In this document: positions 42,946-50,654 of the stretch, piece by piece
Numbering within the stretch: the first letter of the stretch is position 1
How the letters are laid out: each line of letters opens with the position of its first letter
DNA from: Micromonospora pattaloongensis
Lineage (GTDB): Bacteria; Actinomycetota; Actinomycetes; Mycobacteriales; Micromonosporaceae
Assembly: GCF_900107255.1 (NCBI RefSeq)
Contig: NZ_FNPH01000001.1
Coordinates: 1,169,162-1,233,161 of the forward strand
Direction of reading: 5' to 3'
DNA length: 64,000 nt
Notes under the pieces: model-generated
Told to the model about the DNA's origin: nothing
Databases searched by the model: none
What the model saw: only the letters and a program-made list of their open reading frames with translations
Made by a program: the position numbers and the translations under genes

Positions 42946-43314
42946 CTACGCCTCGGCCCAGACGCCCAGTTCGTTCCCGCTCGGGTCGGTGAAGTGAAAC
43001 CGGCGTCCACCGGGGAACTCGTACGGCCCGTTCACCACTTGGCCGCCGGCGTTCTTCACCGCCTCTAGAGACCGGTCCAGGTCGGTCGAATAGAGCAGCA
43101 CGAGCGGGCCGCCCGGTCGCACTTCTTGGTCCTTGCAGAGACCGCCCACTTCGGAGTCACCCTGCGGGCTCCGGATGCCGGCGTACCCCGGACCGTAGTC
43201 GTTGAACTGCCAGTCGAACGCATCGGCGTAGAAGCGCTTGGCCTGTTCGAGGTCGGTGACCGTGAACTCCACGTAGTCGACGGCATGGTGTGGGTGCGGA
43301 GATCTCCGAGACAT
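42946..43314 (-). CDS. VOC (glyoxalase/bleomycin resistance) family protein
   Basis: A 122-residue protein with two beta-alpha-beta-beta-beta units of the vicinal oxygen chelate fold: HAVDYVEFTVTDLEQAKRFY in the first half, with a likely metal-ligand His near the start, and GPYEFPGGRRFHFTDPSGNELGVWAEA at the end, with the typical FTDPSGNxLxVW motif bearing a Glu ligand. It resembles small actinobacterial VOC proteins of unknown substrate. ATG 43314 is used; ATG 43323 is also possible. Confidence 0.88.
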   Translation of the reverse strand: MSRRSPHPHHAVDYVEFTVTDLEQAKRFYADAFDWQFNDYGPGYAGIRSPQGDSEVGGLCKDQEVRPGGPLVLLYSTDLDRSLEAVKNAGGQVVNGPYEFPGGRRFHFTDPSGNELGVWAEA

Positions 43315-43765
43315 GGCCTGCATAGTGCGTGTCGGGTACGACATCGTGCGCTGAATGGCCAACCCGCGTCGCGCGGGGAGGCGGACGATCGGTGCTGGCT
43401 GGGCGAGCATGAGGAAGGGCGTGCAGCTCGGAGACGACGCCTAACACCTGCGTAGCCACCACGCGGAAGCCACCCAGGCGAACAGAGCCGGACGAGCCCG
43501 GACCGATCCAGTTGCCGAGAGCGCGGCGACCAGGGCGACGTGGACGTTGCCGAACGGCGCGGAGTGGTCTTGGGAATCTACGGATCAGAGGGTCCGCTAC
43601 CAGAGACCACCGCCCGTGCAGTCCACGTACAACAACGGACGGCCATCAGCGGGATTCCGGGGTCAACGAGGGGCAGGCCGGACAGGCGGGTTCCCGGGGT
43701 GCAAAGCAAAGCGCCCACCGGCGTTTCCGCTGGTGGGCGCTGCAATAGCCCGGCGAAAGGCTATG
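43315..43765. other. Gap between VOC gene and tRNA-Phe
   Basis: About 450 bases. Several frames stay open, but I find no conserved motif and no convincing start. It contains the tRNA terminator at 43710-43741 and the VOC promoter; the rest may be degraded accessory DNA. Confidence 0.5.
43710..43741 (-). terminator. GNRA-loop hairpin after tRNA-Phe
   Basis: AGCGCCCACC (43710-43719) pairs with 43732-43741. The loop (GCG-GAAA-CGC on the minus strand) is the same as at 42911-42944, while the stem has changed by compensating pairs. It lies 25 bases beyond the 3' end of tRNA-Phe. Confidence 0.82.
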
Positions 43766-43839
43766 TGGCCAGGGGCGGGGTCGAACCGCCGACCTTCCGA
43801 TTTTCAGTCGGACGCTCGTACCAACTGAGCTACCTGGCC
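43766..43839 (-). tRNA. tRNA-Phe (GAA)
   Basis: The minus strand folds as a 74-base tRNA: acceptor GGCCAGG with CCTGGCC, D-arm GCTCAGTTGGTACGAGC, anticodon stem CCGAC with loop TGAAAAT giving anticodon GAA, and T-arm with GGTTCGACCC. CCA is not encoded. Last of three tRNA genes. Confidence 0.95.
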
Positions 43840-43948
43840 GGGCACTCGGGCCATGTTACCCGTCCGGCGACGATCTCGCCGGAGCGGGTTGTCACGGTCC
43901 CGAAAACGCAGAACGCCGCGCGTTGCACGCACGGCGGACGGCGTTTGG

Positions 43949-44022
43949 CGGTCCTGACGGGACTTGAACCCGCGACCTCCGCCTTGACAGGGCGGCGAGC
44001 ACTCCAACTGCTCCACAGGACC
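43949..44022 (-). tRNA. tRNA-Asp (GTC)
   Basis: The minus strand folds as a 74-base tRNA: acceptor GGTCCTG with CAGGACC and discriminator G, anticodon loop CTGTCAA giving anticodon GTC, and T-loop GGTTCAAGTCC. CCA is not encoded. Confidence 0.95.
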
Positions 44023-44050
44023 TTGCTCTTGCTCCGGCTCGCGCCGGTCG

Positions 44051-44123
44051 TGCCCCCAACGGGATTCGAACCCGTGCTACCGCCTTGAAAGGGCGGCGTC
44101 CTAGGCCGCTAGACGATGAGGGC
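44051..44123 (-). tRNA. tRNA-Glu (TTC)
   Basis: The minus strand folds as a 73-base tRNA: acceptor GCCCTCA with TGGGGGC (one G-T pair), anticodon loop CTTTCAA giving anticodon TTC, T-loop GGTTCGAATCCC, discriminator A. CCA is not encoded. First gene of the Glu-Asp-Phe cluster. Confidence 0.95.
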
Positions 44124-44271
44124 GGCCCCGCAATCATTGCACATGGCAACTCAAGCGGCTGTGCTCCCATCCGGCCCCGCCGGAGGCTTCGAAAGCATAC
44201 GTGACGCCGAGCCCTACGACCAAACCGGTACCGCGCGCGTCACACTTCGGCGTCCAGCGAGCGCTCGAACC

Positions 44272-45054
44272 TCACCTGAGCTGGGTGATGCCGTACTTCT
44301 GGCGTAGCGCGGCGATCACTGTCGGGCACGCGGCAAGGGTTCCCTTGCGGTTTCCGCCGCCGTCGTGCAGCAGCACGATCGACCCGGGCCGGGCCTGCTG
44401 GACGACGCGGGTGCGGATCGCCTTTGCCCCCGGCTTCGCCCAGTCTCGGGGGTCAACGTCCCAGCCGAGCGGAATCATTCCCAGCTCCCGCGCGACGGCG
44501 ACGACGCGGGCGGTCCACTTCCCGCCGGGCTGGCGGAAGTACCGGATCTTCGCGCCGGGCACCGCCCGTTGGATCTCCCGGTTCGTCCGCACCAGGTCCG
44601 CGCGGATCGTGGCGGCCGGCAGCTTGCCGAGGTTGAACTCGTGGCGCCAGCTGTGGTTGCACAGCGTGTGCCCCTCGCGCACGATCCGGGCCACGAGCGC
44701 GGGGTGGCGCCGGACCTGCGTGCCGATCACGCAGAACGTCGCGCTGACCTTGGCCGTACGCAACTGGTCGAGCAGCTTCGGCGTCCAGACCGGGTCCGGC
44801 CCGTCGTCGAAGGTCAGCGCGACCTGCTTGCGACCCGTCGTGCGCTGCGTGCCGAACGGCCCCGTTACGCGCTGCGGGACCGCCGCCGCCTGTCCGGGCT
44901 TCGGTGGGGTCGTCGGGGTCGGGACGGGCCGCGCGACGGCGCGGTGACGGGTGTGCTCCGCCCGACCCGAGGCGTCCGCCGCGAGGGCCCAGGGCGCGGC
45001 GAGCAGGAGGATGAGCGCGACCACGCCGGCCACGGCCGGGGTGCGTCTGTGCAT
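44272..45054 (-). CDS. Secreted polysaccharide deacetylase (CE4, NodB fold)
   Basis: A 260-residue exported enzyme. Residues 1-26 form a signal peptide (VAGVVALILLLAAPWALA), then a Pro/Thr-rich linker. The NodB domain (about 75-255) has the catalytic base and metal Asp in LTFDDGPDPVWTPKLLDQL, the zinc His pair in CNHSWRH, RYFRQPGGKWTARV, and GSIVLLHDGGG with the final catalytic His. It removes N-acetyl groups from chitin, peptidoglycan or a related polymer. ATG 45054 has GGGAG upstream. Single gene, between the tRNAs and the carotenoid cluster. Confidence 0.92.
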   Translation of the reverse strand: MHRRTPAVAGVVALILLLAAPWALAADASGRAEHTRHRAVARPVPTPTTPPKPGQAAAVPQRVTGPFGTQRTTGRKQVALTFDDGPDPVWTPKLLDQLRTAKVSATFCVIGTQVRRHPALVARIVREGHTLCNHSWRHEFNLGKLPAATIRADLVRTNREIQRAVPGAKIRYFRQPGGKWTARVVAVARELGMIPLGWDVDPRDWAKPGAKAIRTRVVQQARPGSIVLLHDGGGNRKGTLAACPTVIAALRQKYGITQLR

Positions 45055-45135
45055 CGTCAACTCCCGATGCGGGGTGCGGGTAAGGCTCCACACGCTAGCG
45101 GAGGCGGGACAACCGTGAAAACCCTCTGAATCGCC

Positions 45136-46098
45136 TCAGCTTGCCTCGGCGGCGACGATCAGGGCGATCGCCTCGATCAATCGGCGTGGCTGCGCGACGC
45201 CGGTGGGCAGCGCGTCGCGCCGCCATCCGGGGCCGGCGGCCAGCACCAGCAGCGGGCGGTGCGCGCCGGTCAGCAGCCCGCCGAGCTGATCCGTCCGCGC
45301 GGTCGACGGCGCGTGCGACCAGAGCGCCACGACGGCGGGACCGGTACGGGCGACGGCCTCGGCGAGCGCGGCCGGCGGCACCCGCGCGCCGAGCAGCCGG
45401 CAGGCGACCCCGACCTCGGCCAGCGCGGCGGCGAGCGCCTCCAGGGGCAGGCTGTGCTGCTCCTCGTCGGCGCAGGCGAGCAGCACCCGCGGGGCCGGCG
45501 CGGCCGGGTGCGGCCGGGCGACCGCACCCAGGACCTCGGAGACGCACCGGGAGAGCAGGTGCTCGACCTCGACGAGACCGGCGGTGGCGGCGTGCCGTTC
45601 CCCGATGCCGACCAGGACGGGCACCAGCACGGCGTCCCAGGTGTGGACGACGCCGTTGGTCGCGACGGAGCGCTCGATGAGTTCCCGCATGGCGACCGAG
45701 TCGAGCCGCATCGCGGCCCGCGCCAGGCCGCGGGCGGCGGGACCGGCCCGCCCGACCGGGATCGCGAAGCCGCCGCCGTCGCGGGGCGCCGCCGGCTCGG
45801 GTCGCGACGCCGGCTGGGGCGGTGACGCACCGGGCGGCCCGACCGACGCGGGGGTCGGTTCGGGTACGTGCGGCGCGCGCCGCGCCCACCGGGCGGCCTC
45901 GGCGGGCGGCACCCCCTCGGCGGTGAGCCGGCGCATGATCTCCAGCCGGACGAGGTCGTCGCCCGTGTACCGGCGGTGCTGTCCGGGGACGTGCCGGCTG
46001 GGGCCCAGGCCGTAGCGCTGGTGCCAGGTGCGCAGCGTCGTCACGGCGACGCCCAGACGCCGGGCGACCGCCCCCGCGCTCAGGGCGTCATCGCCCAA
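45136..46098 (-). CDS. MerR-family regulator with cobalamin-binding domain (LitR/CarH-like)
   Basis: A 320-residue protein next to carotenoid genes. Residues 5-70 are a MerR helix-turn-helix (AGAVARRLGVAVTTLRTWHQ, then RYGLGPSRHVPGQHRRY). After a Pro/Ala linker, residues 120-195 form the helical cap and 200-320 the Rossmann-like B12 domain, with probable lower ligand His215 in ADEEQHSLPLEAL. In CarH-type photoreceptors, adenosylcobalamin releases DNA in light and the cap has a W-x9-E-H motif. Here the motif is H169-x9-E179-H180, so the Trp that shields the adenosyl group is replaced. The start is TTG, inside the end of idi. Confidence 0.85.
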   Translation of the reverse strand: MGDDALSAGAVARRLGVAVTTLRTWHQRYGLGPSRHVPGQHRRYTGDDLVRLEIMRRLTAEGVPPAEAARWARRAPHVPEPTPASVGPPGASPPQPASRPEPAAPRDGGGFAIPVGRAGPAARGLARAAMRLDSVAMRELIERSVATNGVVHTWDAVLVPVLVGIGERHAATAGLVEVEHLLSRCVSEVLGAVARPHPAAPAPRVLLACADEEQHSLPLEALAAALAEVGVACRLLGARVPPAALAEAVARTGPAVVALWSHAPSTARTDQLGGLLTGAHRPLLVLAAGPGWRRDALPTGVAQPRRLIEAIALIVAAEAS

Positions 46099-46642
46099 GC
46101 GACCGCTCCGGCGCGTCGAGCCTGCCGACCACGCCGGCGAGCCACGGGGCGTACTTCCCGGGGTTCGCGATCAGGTCGGCGCGCAGCTCCTCGCGGTCGA
46201 CCCAACGCAGCTCGGCCACCTCCGCGGGGTCCGGGCGCAGCGGCTCGTCCGGCGAGAACCGGCCGAGCAGCACGTGGTCGTACTCGGACTCCACCCGCCC
46301 GGTCACCGAGTCCTCCGCGTAGTACGTGTGGACCCCGATCTCGGTCAGCGCGACCGGCCCGGCGCCGAGCTCCTCGGCGATCCGCAGGTTCGCCGCCTCG
46401 GCGGGGGACTGGCCGGGGGCCGGATGGCCGCAGCAGGCGTTGGCCCAGAGCAGCGGGAAGCGCGTCTTCACGCTGGCCCGCCGCTGCAGCAGGATCCGGC
46501 CGTCCGCGTCGGTGAGGATGACCGAGAAGGCCCGGTGCAGCCGGCCGGGCGGCTGGTGAGCCTCGCTGACCGTGCACGCGCCGGTGGCGCGGCCGGCGGT
46601 GTCGACGAGTTCGACCAGGTGGGTCTCGCGCGAGGCCGTCAC
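46088..46642 (-). CDS. idi: Isopentenyl-diphosphate delta-isomerase, type I
   Basis: A 184-residue Nudix-fold enzyme that interconverts IPP and DMAPP, feeding carotenoid synthesis. It has AFSVILTDADGRILLQRRAS, the catalytic Cys region WANACCGHPAPGQ near 70, the Nudix-like AAEAANLRIAEELGAGPVAL, and the catalytic Glu in YAEDSVTGRVESEYDHVLLG. GTG start overlaps the crtI stop by four bases, and the end overlaps the MerR start. So crtI, idi and the regulator form one operon. Confidence 0.94.
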   Translation of the reverse strand: MTASRETHLVELVDTAGRATGACTVSEAHQPPGRLHRAFSVILTDADGRILLQRRASVKTRFPLLWANACCGHPAPGQSPAEAANLRIAEELGAGPVALTEIGVHTYYAEDSVTGRVESEYDHVLLGRFSPDEPLRPDPAEVAELRWVDREELRADLIANPGKYAPWLAGVVGRLDAPERSLGR

Positions 46643-48147
46643 CGCGGGCCCCCGGTGACGCGGGCGGCGGCGAGCTTGCCGGAGATCAGGACCATGGGCA
46701 CCCCCACACCGGGCTGCGTGCCCGAACCGACGAAGATCACGTTGCCCAGTGTGGGGTGCAGGTTGCGCGGACGGAACGGCCCCGTCTGCATGAAATTGTG
46801 GGCGGCGGCGAACGGCGTCCCGGCCGCCATGCCGAGGTCGGCCCAGTCCGCCGGGGTGACCACGCGGGAGACCTCGATGCCGTCGCGGAAGCCGCGGTAG
46901 CCGCGCCGTTCCAGGGTCTCGATCAGTTCGTCGGTGTACCGCGCGGTCAGCCCCCCGCGCCAGTCGAGGTCGCGCCCGCGGTCGAGGTTGGGGGTCGGGG
47001 CGAGCACGTAGTACGTCTGGCGGCCGGGCGGCGCGAGCGACGGGTCCGCCCGGCTCGGGTTGGTCACCAGCAGGGACGGATCGGACATCAGCTGACCGCG
47101 CTTGATGATCTCGTCGAAGGTGCCCTTCCACTGCCGGCCGAAGTGGATGTTGTGGTGCGCGATCCGGCCGTAGCTCTGGCGGGAGCCGACGTGCAGCACG
47201 ACGCAGGACGGCGAGTAGCGCAGCGGACGCCGCCGCGCCGACGGCAGCAGCTCGCGCTCGGCGACCGGCAGGTCGGGGTTGAGCACGACGACGTCGGCCG
47301 GGATGCGCTCGCCGTCGGCGGTGACGACCGCGGTGGCGCGCCCCGCGGACGTCTCCACCCGGGTCACCGTGGTGCCGTAGCGGATCCGTACGCCGTGCTT
47401 CTCGGCCGCGCCGGCCAGCGCCGCCGGGACCGCGTGCACGCCGCCGCGCGGGAAGTAGACCCCGGCGACCGAGTCCAGGTACGCGATGACCGCGTAGATG
47501 GCGAGCGCGTCCTGCGGGGCGAGCCCGGCGTACATCGCCTGGAACGAGAAGATCCGCCGGGTCCGTGGGTCGGTGAAGAACTGATCGATCTTGGTTTGCA
47601 GCCGGCGGAACGCGCCGCCGGCGAGCAGCCGCAGCAGGTTGGCGGTGAGCAGGTCGCGGGGGCTGTCGAGGTTGCGTTCGATGAAGTCGCGGCGCTCCAG
47701 CTGCCACAGCCGGCGCGCGTAGTCGACGAAGCGCAGGTAGCCGTCGGCCTCGCGGGGTCCGCACACCCGCGACACCTCGGCGGCCATCCGGACGGTGTCG
47801 GTGATGACGTCCAACGTCGAGCCGTCGGGGTAGTGCGCGCGGTAGGCCGGGTCGACGGGGCTCAGGTCCAGCCAGTCCGGAAGCTCCTCACCGACCGCGC
47901 CCAGCGCCTCGGCGATCAGCTCGGGCATGGTCAGCACGGTCGGTCCGGTGTCGAACTCGTAGCCGTCCAGCGACAGCCGCCCGGCGCGCCCGCCGGGGAC
48001 CGTCTCACGTTCGACGACGGTGACCTGCCGCCCGGCGCCCGCCAGGTGCAGCGCGCAGGCGAGGCCGCCGAGCCCGGCGCCGACCACGACCACCCGGTCC
48101 GTGGCTCCGGTCACGGTTCGCACGCGATCACCTCCCGACAGCGTCAT
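46639..48147 (-). CDS. crtI: Phytoene desaturase
   Basis: A 502-residue FAD-dependent enzyme that introduces double bases bonds into phytoene to give lycopene or a related carotene. The N-terminal dinucleotide motif VVVVGAGLGGLACALHLAGAG is at about 19-39, followed by VVERETVPGGRAGRL. The C-terminal signature GSGTQPGVGVPMVLISGKLAA of the CrtI family is near 475. ATG 48147. It is divergent from crtB, the gene supplying its substrate; a GGPP synthase and a cyclase are not in this window. Confidence 0.93.
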   Translation of the reverse strand: MTLSGGDRVRTVTGATDRVVVVGAGLGGLACALHLAGAGRQVTVVERETVPGGRAGRLSLDGYEFDTGPTVLTMPELIAEALGAVGEELPDWLDLSPVDPAYRAHYPDGSTLDVITDTVRMAAEVSRVCGPREADGYLRFVDYARRLWQLERRDFIERNLDSPRDLLTANLLRLLAGGAFRRLQTKIDQFFTDPRTRRIFSFQAMYAGLAPQDALAIYAVIAYLDSVAGVYFPRGGVHAVPAALAGAAEKHGVRIRYGTTVTRVETSAGRATAVVTADGERIPADVVVLNPDLPVAERELLPSARRRPLRYSPSCVVLHVGSRQSYGRIAHHNIHFGRQWKGTFDEIIKRGQLMSDPSLLVTNPSRADPSLAPPGRQTYYVLAPTPNLDRGRDLDWRGGLTARYTDELIETLERRGYRGFRDGIEVSRVVTPADWADLGMAAGTPFAAAHNFMQTGPFRPRNLHPTLGNVIFVGSGTQPGVGVPMVLISGKLAAARVTGGPR

Positions 48148-48198
48148 GATTCCGCGGACATCGCTGAATCCGGAATGAGCGTACTCTAGGGGTCGAGT

Positions 48199-48223
48199 TG
48201 CGTCGATTACTGCGTCGATTTAC
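48199..48223. repeat. Tandem direct repeat in crtI-crtB promoter
   Basis: TGCGTCGATTAC (48199-48210) is followed directly by TGCGTCGATTTAC (48211-48223). It lies in the 87-base divergent promoter region just before the crtB ribosome binding site (GAGGAGGGG). Tandem direct repeats are the type of site bound by CarH-like MerR repressors. Confidence 0.6.
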
Positions 48224-48234
48224 GAGGAGGGGCG

Positions 48235-49107
48235 GTGGACGGCGATCTCGCCGCGGCCTACGAGCGCTGCCGTGAGCTGCACAGACGGCACGGGCGCACG
48301 TACTACCTCGCGACGCGGCTGCTGCCGGCGTGGAAGCGCCGGCACGTGCACGCGCTCTACGGCTTCACCCGCTACGCCGACGAGATCGTGGATCGCACGG
48401 AGCGGTCGTCGCCGGCCGAGCGCGCGGCCGAGCTCGGGGCGTGGTCGGAGCGGTTCGTGGCGGGCCTGCACGGCGCGCCGGTCGACGACCCGCTGCTCCC
48501 GGCCGTGCTGCACACCATCGCGGTCTTCGACCTGGACCGCGCCGACTTCGCGTCGTTTCTGGCCAGCATGGCGATGGATCTGACCGTCGGTGCCTACCCG
48601 CGCTACGACGATCTGCTCGACTACATGGAGGGATCCGCCGCGGTGATCGGCACGATGATGCTGCCGATCCTCGGCGCGGACGACCCCGTCGCCGCCCGCG
48701 AGCCCGCCCGGCAGTTGGGCTTCGCGTTCCAGCTCACCAATTTCATCCGGGACGTCGCCGAGGATCTGCGGCGCGGCCGCACGTACCTGCCGGACGAGGA
48801 CCTGGCGACGTTCGGGGTCGGCCGGGAGGACCTGCGCGCGGCCGCCCGGGCGGGCGCGGCCACCCCGGCGATCCGGGACCTGATCGAGTACGAGGTCGGG
48901 CGGGCGCGGGCGCACTACGCGGCCGCCGCCCCCGGGGTGGCCATGCTGGCCCCCGGCTCGCAGGCGTGCATCCGCACCGCGTACGCGCTCTACCAGGGCA
49001 TCCTCGACGAGGTGGCCGCCGCCGGCTACGACGTCTTCGCCCGCCGCGCGGTCGTGCCCGCCCGCCGCCGCGCCGCGCTCGCCGCCCGCTCCCTGCTCGC
49101 CCCCTGA
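48235..49107 (+). CDS. crtB: Phytoene synthase
   Basis: A 290-residue trans-isoprenyl diphosphate synthase (squalene/phytoene type) that joins two GGPP into phytoene. The Asp-rich motifs are YADEIVD (about 43-49) and FIRDVAEDLRRGRTYLPDED (about 168-187); GRTYYLATRLLPAWKRRHV marks the N-terminus. GTG start at 48235 has a strong GAGGAGGGGCG site. Transcribed away from crtI. It ends beside a short hairpin. Confidence 0.94.
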   Translation: MDGDLAAAYERCRELHRRHGRTYYLATRLLPAWKRRHVHALYGFTRYADEIVDRTERSSPAERAAELGAWSERFVAGLHGAPVDDPLLPAVLHTIAVFDLDRADFASFLASMAMDLTVGAYPRYDDLLDYMEGSAAVIGTMMLPILGADDPVAAREPARQLGFAFQLTNFIRDVAEDLRRGRTYLPDEDLATFGVGREDLRAAARAGAATPAIRDLIEYEVGRARAHYAAAAPGVAMLAPGSQACIRTAYALYQGILDEVAAAGYDVFARRAVVPARRRAALAARSLLAP

Positions 49108-49131
49108 TCCCCCTGATCCCCGTGATCAGGG
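49102..49131 (+). terminator. Short hairpin after crtB
   Basis: CCCTGATC occurs twice (49102-49109 and 49111-49118) and either copy can pair with GATCAGGG (49124-49131). The crtB stop codon is in the first copy. Confidence 0.5.
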
Positions 49132-49243
49132 ACCGGCTCGCGCGTGTCGTCGGCGTGCCGTGACGGATCCCGCGTGATCACGGCGATCTTCGTGCGGGTC
49201 GACGGGCCCGGCGAGTCCGGCCGTTCGGTGCGATGCTGGCGGG

Positions 49244-50602
49244 ATGAACGGCTTCGAACCGGTGGACGTGGTCGTGGTCGGGCTGGGCGTGGGGGGCGAG
49301 GAGGTCGCCGGCAAGCTCGCCGAGGCGGGCCAGAGCGTGGTGGCGGTCGAGCGGAACCTCGTCGGCGGCGAGTGCCCGTACTGGGGCTGCGTGCCGAGCA
49401 AGATGATGATCCGCGCGGCGGCCACGCTCGCCGAGGCGCGCCGCGTCGACCGGCTCGCCGGGCAGGCCCGGGTACGACCCGACTGGGCGCCGGTCGCGGC
49501 CCGGATCCGGGAGGAGGCCACCGACTCGTGGGACGACACGGTCGCCGTCGACCGGCTCACCGGCAAGGGGGCGCGGTTCGTCCGGGGCGCCGCGACGCTG
49601 GTCGGTCCCGGACGCGTGCGCGTCGACGGGCAGGGCTTCGACGCCCGTCGCGGGATCGTGCTGGCCACCGGCACGTCGGCCGCGATTCCGCCGATCGACG
49701 GGCTGGCCGGCACGCCGTACTGGACCAACCGCGAGGCGATCGAGGCGACGACGCTCCCGGAGTCGCTGATCGTGCTCGGCGGCGGCGCGATCGGGCTGGA
49801 GCTCGCCCAGGTGTACGCCCGGTTCGGCGCCCGGGTGACCGTCATCGAGGCAGCCGACCGGCTGCTGTCGGCCGAGGAGCCCGAGTCGTCCGCGGTGGTC
49901 GATGCGGCCCTGCGCGCCGACGGCATCGAGGTGTGCACCGGGGCGGCGGCGGAGCGGATCGACCACGACGGTGGGCGGTTCACGGTGCGGCTCGCCGGCG
50001 GGGCGTCGCTGATCGGGGAGCGGCTGCTGGTGGCCGTCGGTCGGCGGGCGCGCCTCGGGGAGCTGGGGCTGGAGACGGTGGGGCTGGATCCGGGCGCGCA
50101 GACCGTGTCGGTGGACGAGCGGATGCGGGCCGGCGACGGCATCTGGGCGGTCGGCGACGTGACGGGGTCGGGCGCGTTCACGCACGTGGCGATGTACCAG
50201 GCGGGCATCGCGGTGCGGGACATTCTCGGACAGGAGGGGCCCGGCGCGGACTACCGGGCGCTGCCGCGGGTCACCTTCACGGACCCGGAGATCGGTGCGG
50301 TGGGGCTGACCGAGCGGCAGGCGCGCGATCGCGGACTGCGGGTTCGGACGGGCTGTGCGGAGCTCGGCGCGCGGGGCTGGATCCACCAGGCGGACGGCGC
50401 GGTGTTCGTGAAGCTGGTCGTCGACGCCGATCGGGGGGTGCTGGTCGGGGCGACGTCGGCCGGGCCGGCTGGCGGCGAGGTGCTCGGCGCGCTGGTGGTG
50501 GCCGTGCACGGGGAGGTGCCGGTCGAGAAGCTGCGGCACATGATCTACGCCTACCCGACGTTCCACCGGGGAATCGAGGATGCGCTTCGCGCGCTCACCT
50601 GA
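49244..50602 (+). CDS. FAD-dependent pyridine nucleotide-disulfide oxidoreductase
   Basis: A 452-residue class I flavin disulfide reductase. It has the FAD loop VVVGLGVGGEEVAG, the redox pair Cys44/Cys49 in GGECPYWGCVPSK, the NAD(P) loop ILGGGAIGLELAQVYARFG near 180, VGDVTGSG near 305, and the C-terminal dimer segment HMIYAYPTFHRG carrying the catalytic His of lipoamide dehydrogenase-type enzymes. It may be a dihydrolipoamide, mycothione-like or mercuric reductase relative; the partner cannot be told, since no E2/E3 or mer genes are near. The LacI operator begins 11 bases after its stop codon. Confidence 0.88.
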   Translation: MNGFEPVDVVVVGLGVGGEEVAGKLAEAGQSVVAVERNLVGGECPYWGCVPSKMMIRAAATLAEARRVDRLAGQARVRPDWAPVAARIREEATDSWDDTVAVDRLTGKGARFVRGAATLVGPGRVRVDGQGFDARRGIVLATGTSAAIPPIDGLAGTPYWTNREAIEATTLPESLIVLGGGAIGLELAQVYARFGARVTVIEAADRLLSAEEPESSAVVDAALRADGIEVCTGAAAERIDHDGGRFTVRLAGGASLIGERLLVAVGRRARLGELGLETVGLDPGAQTVSVDERMRAGDGIWAVGDVTGSGAFTHVAMYQAGIAVRDILGQEGPGADYRALPRVTFTDPEIGAVGLTERQARDRGLRVRTGCAELGARGWIHQADGAVFVKLVVDADRGVLVGATSAGPAGGEVLGALVVAVHGEVPVEKLRHMIYAYPTFHRGIEDALRALT

Positions 50603-50612
50603 TGCGTCATCG

Positions 50613-50633
50613 CCCTGCAAAATTCTTGCAGGG
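50613..50633. promoter_or_regulatory. LacI-type palindrome upstream of lacI-family gene
   Basis: CCCTGCAA-AATTC-TTGCAGGG is a perfect 8-bp inverted repeat with five-base centre, 21 bases upstream of the regulator start. A half-site CCCTGCA recurs at 51731-51737, upstream of the binding-protein gene. Confidence 0.7.
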
Positions 50634-50654
50634 TTTTGACTTACGATTGCGGTT

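Noticed and set aside
41684..43765. Integrative element inserted at the 3' end of tRNA-Phe
   Set aside because: No integrase gene is present and I could not find a second copy of the tRNA 3' end as an attachment repeat.
43540..44088. 182-codon frame across the tRNA genes
   Set aside because: It reads through two tRNA genes and a terminator, so it cannot be a real protein gene.
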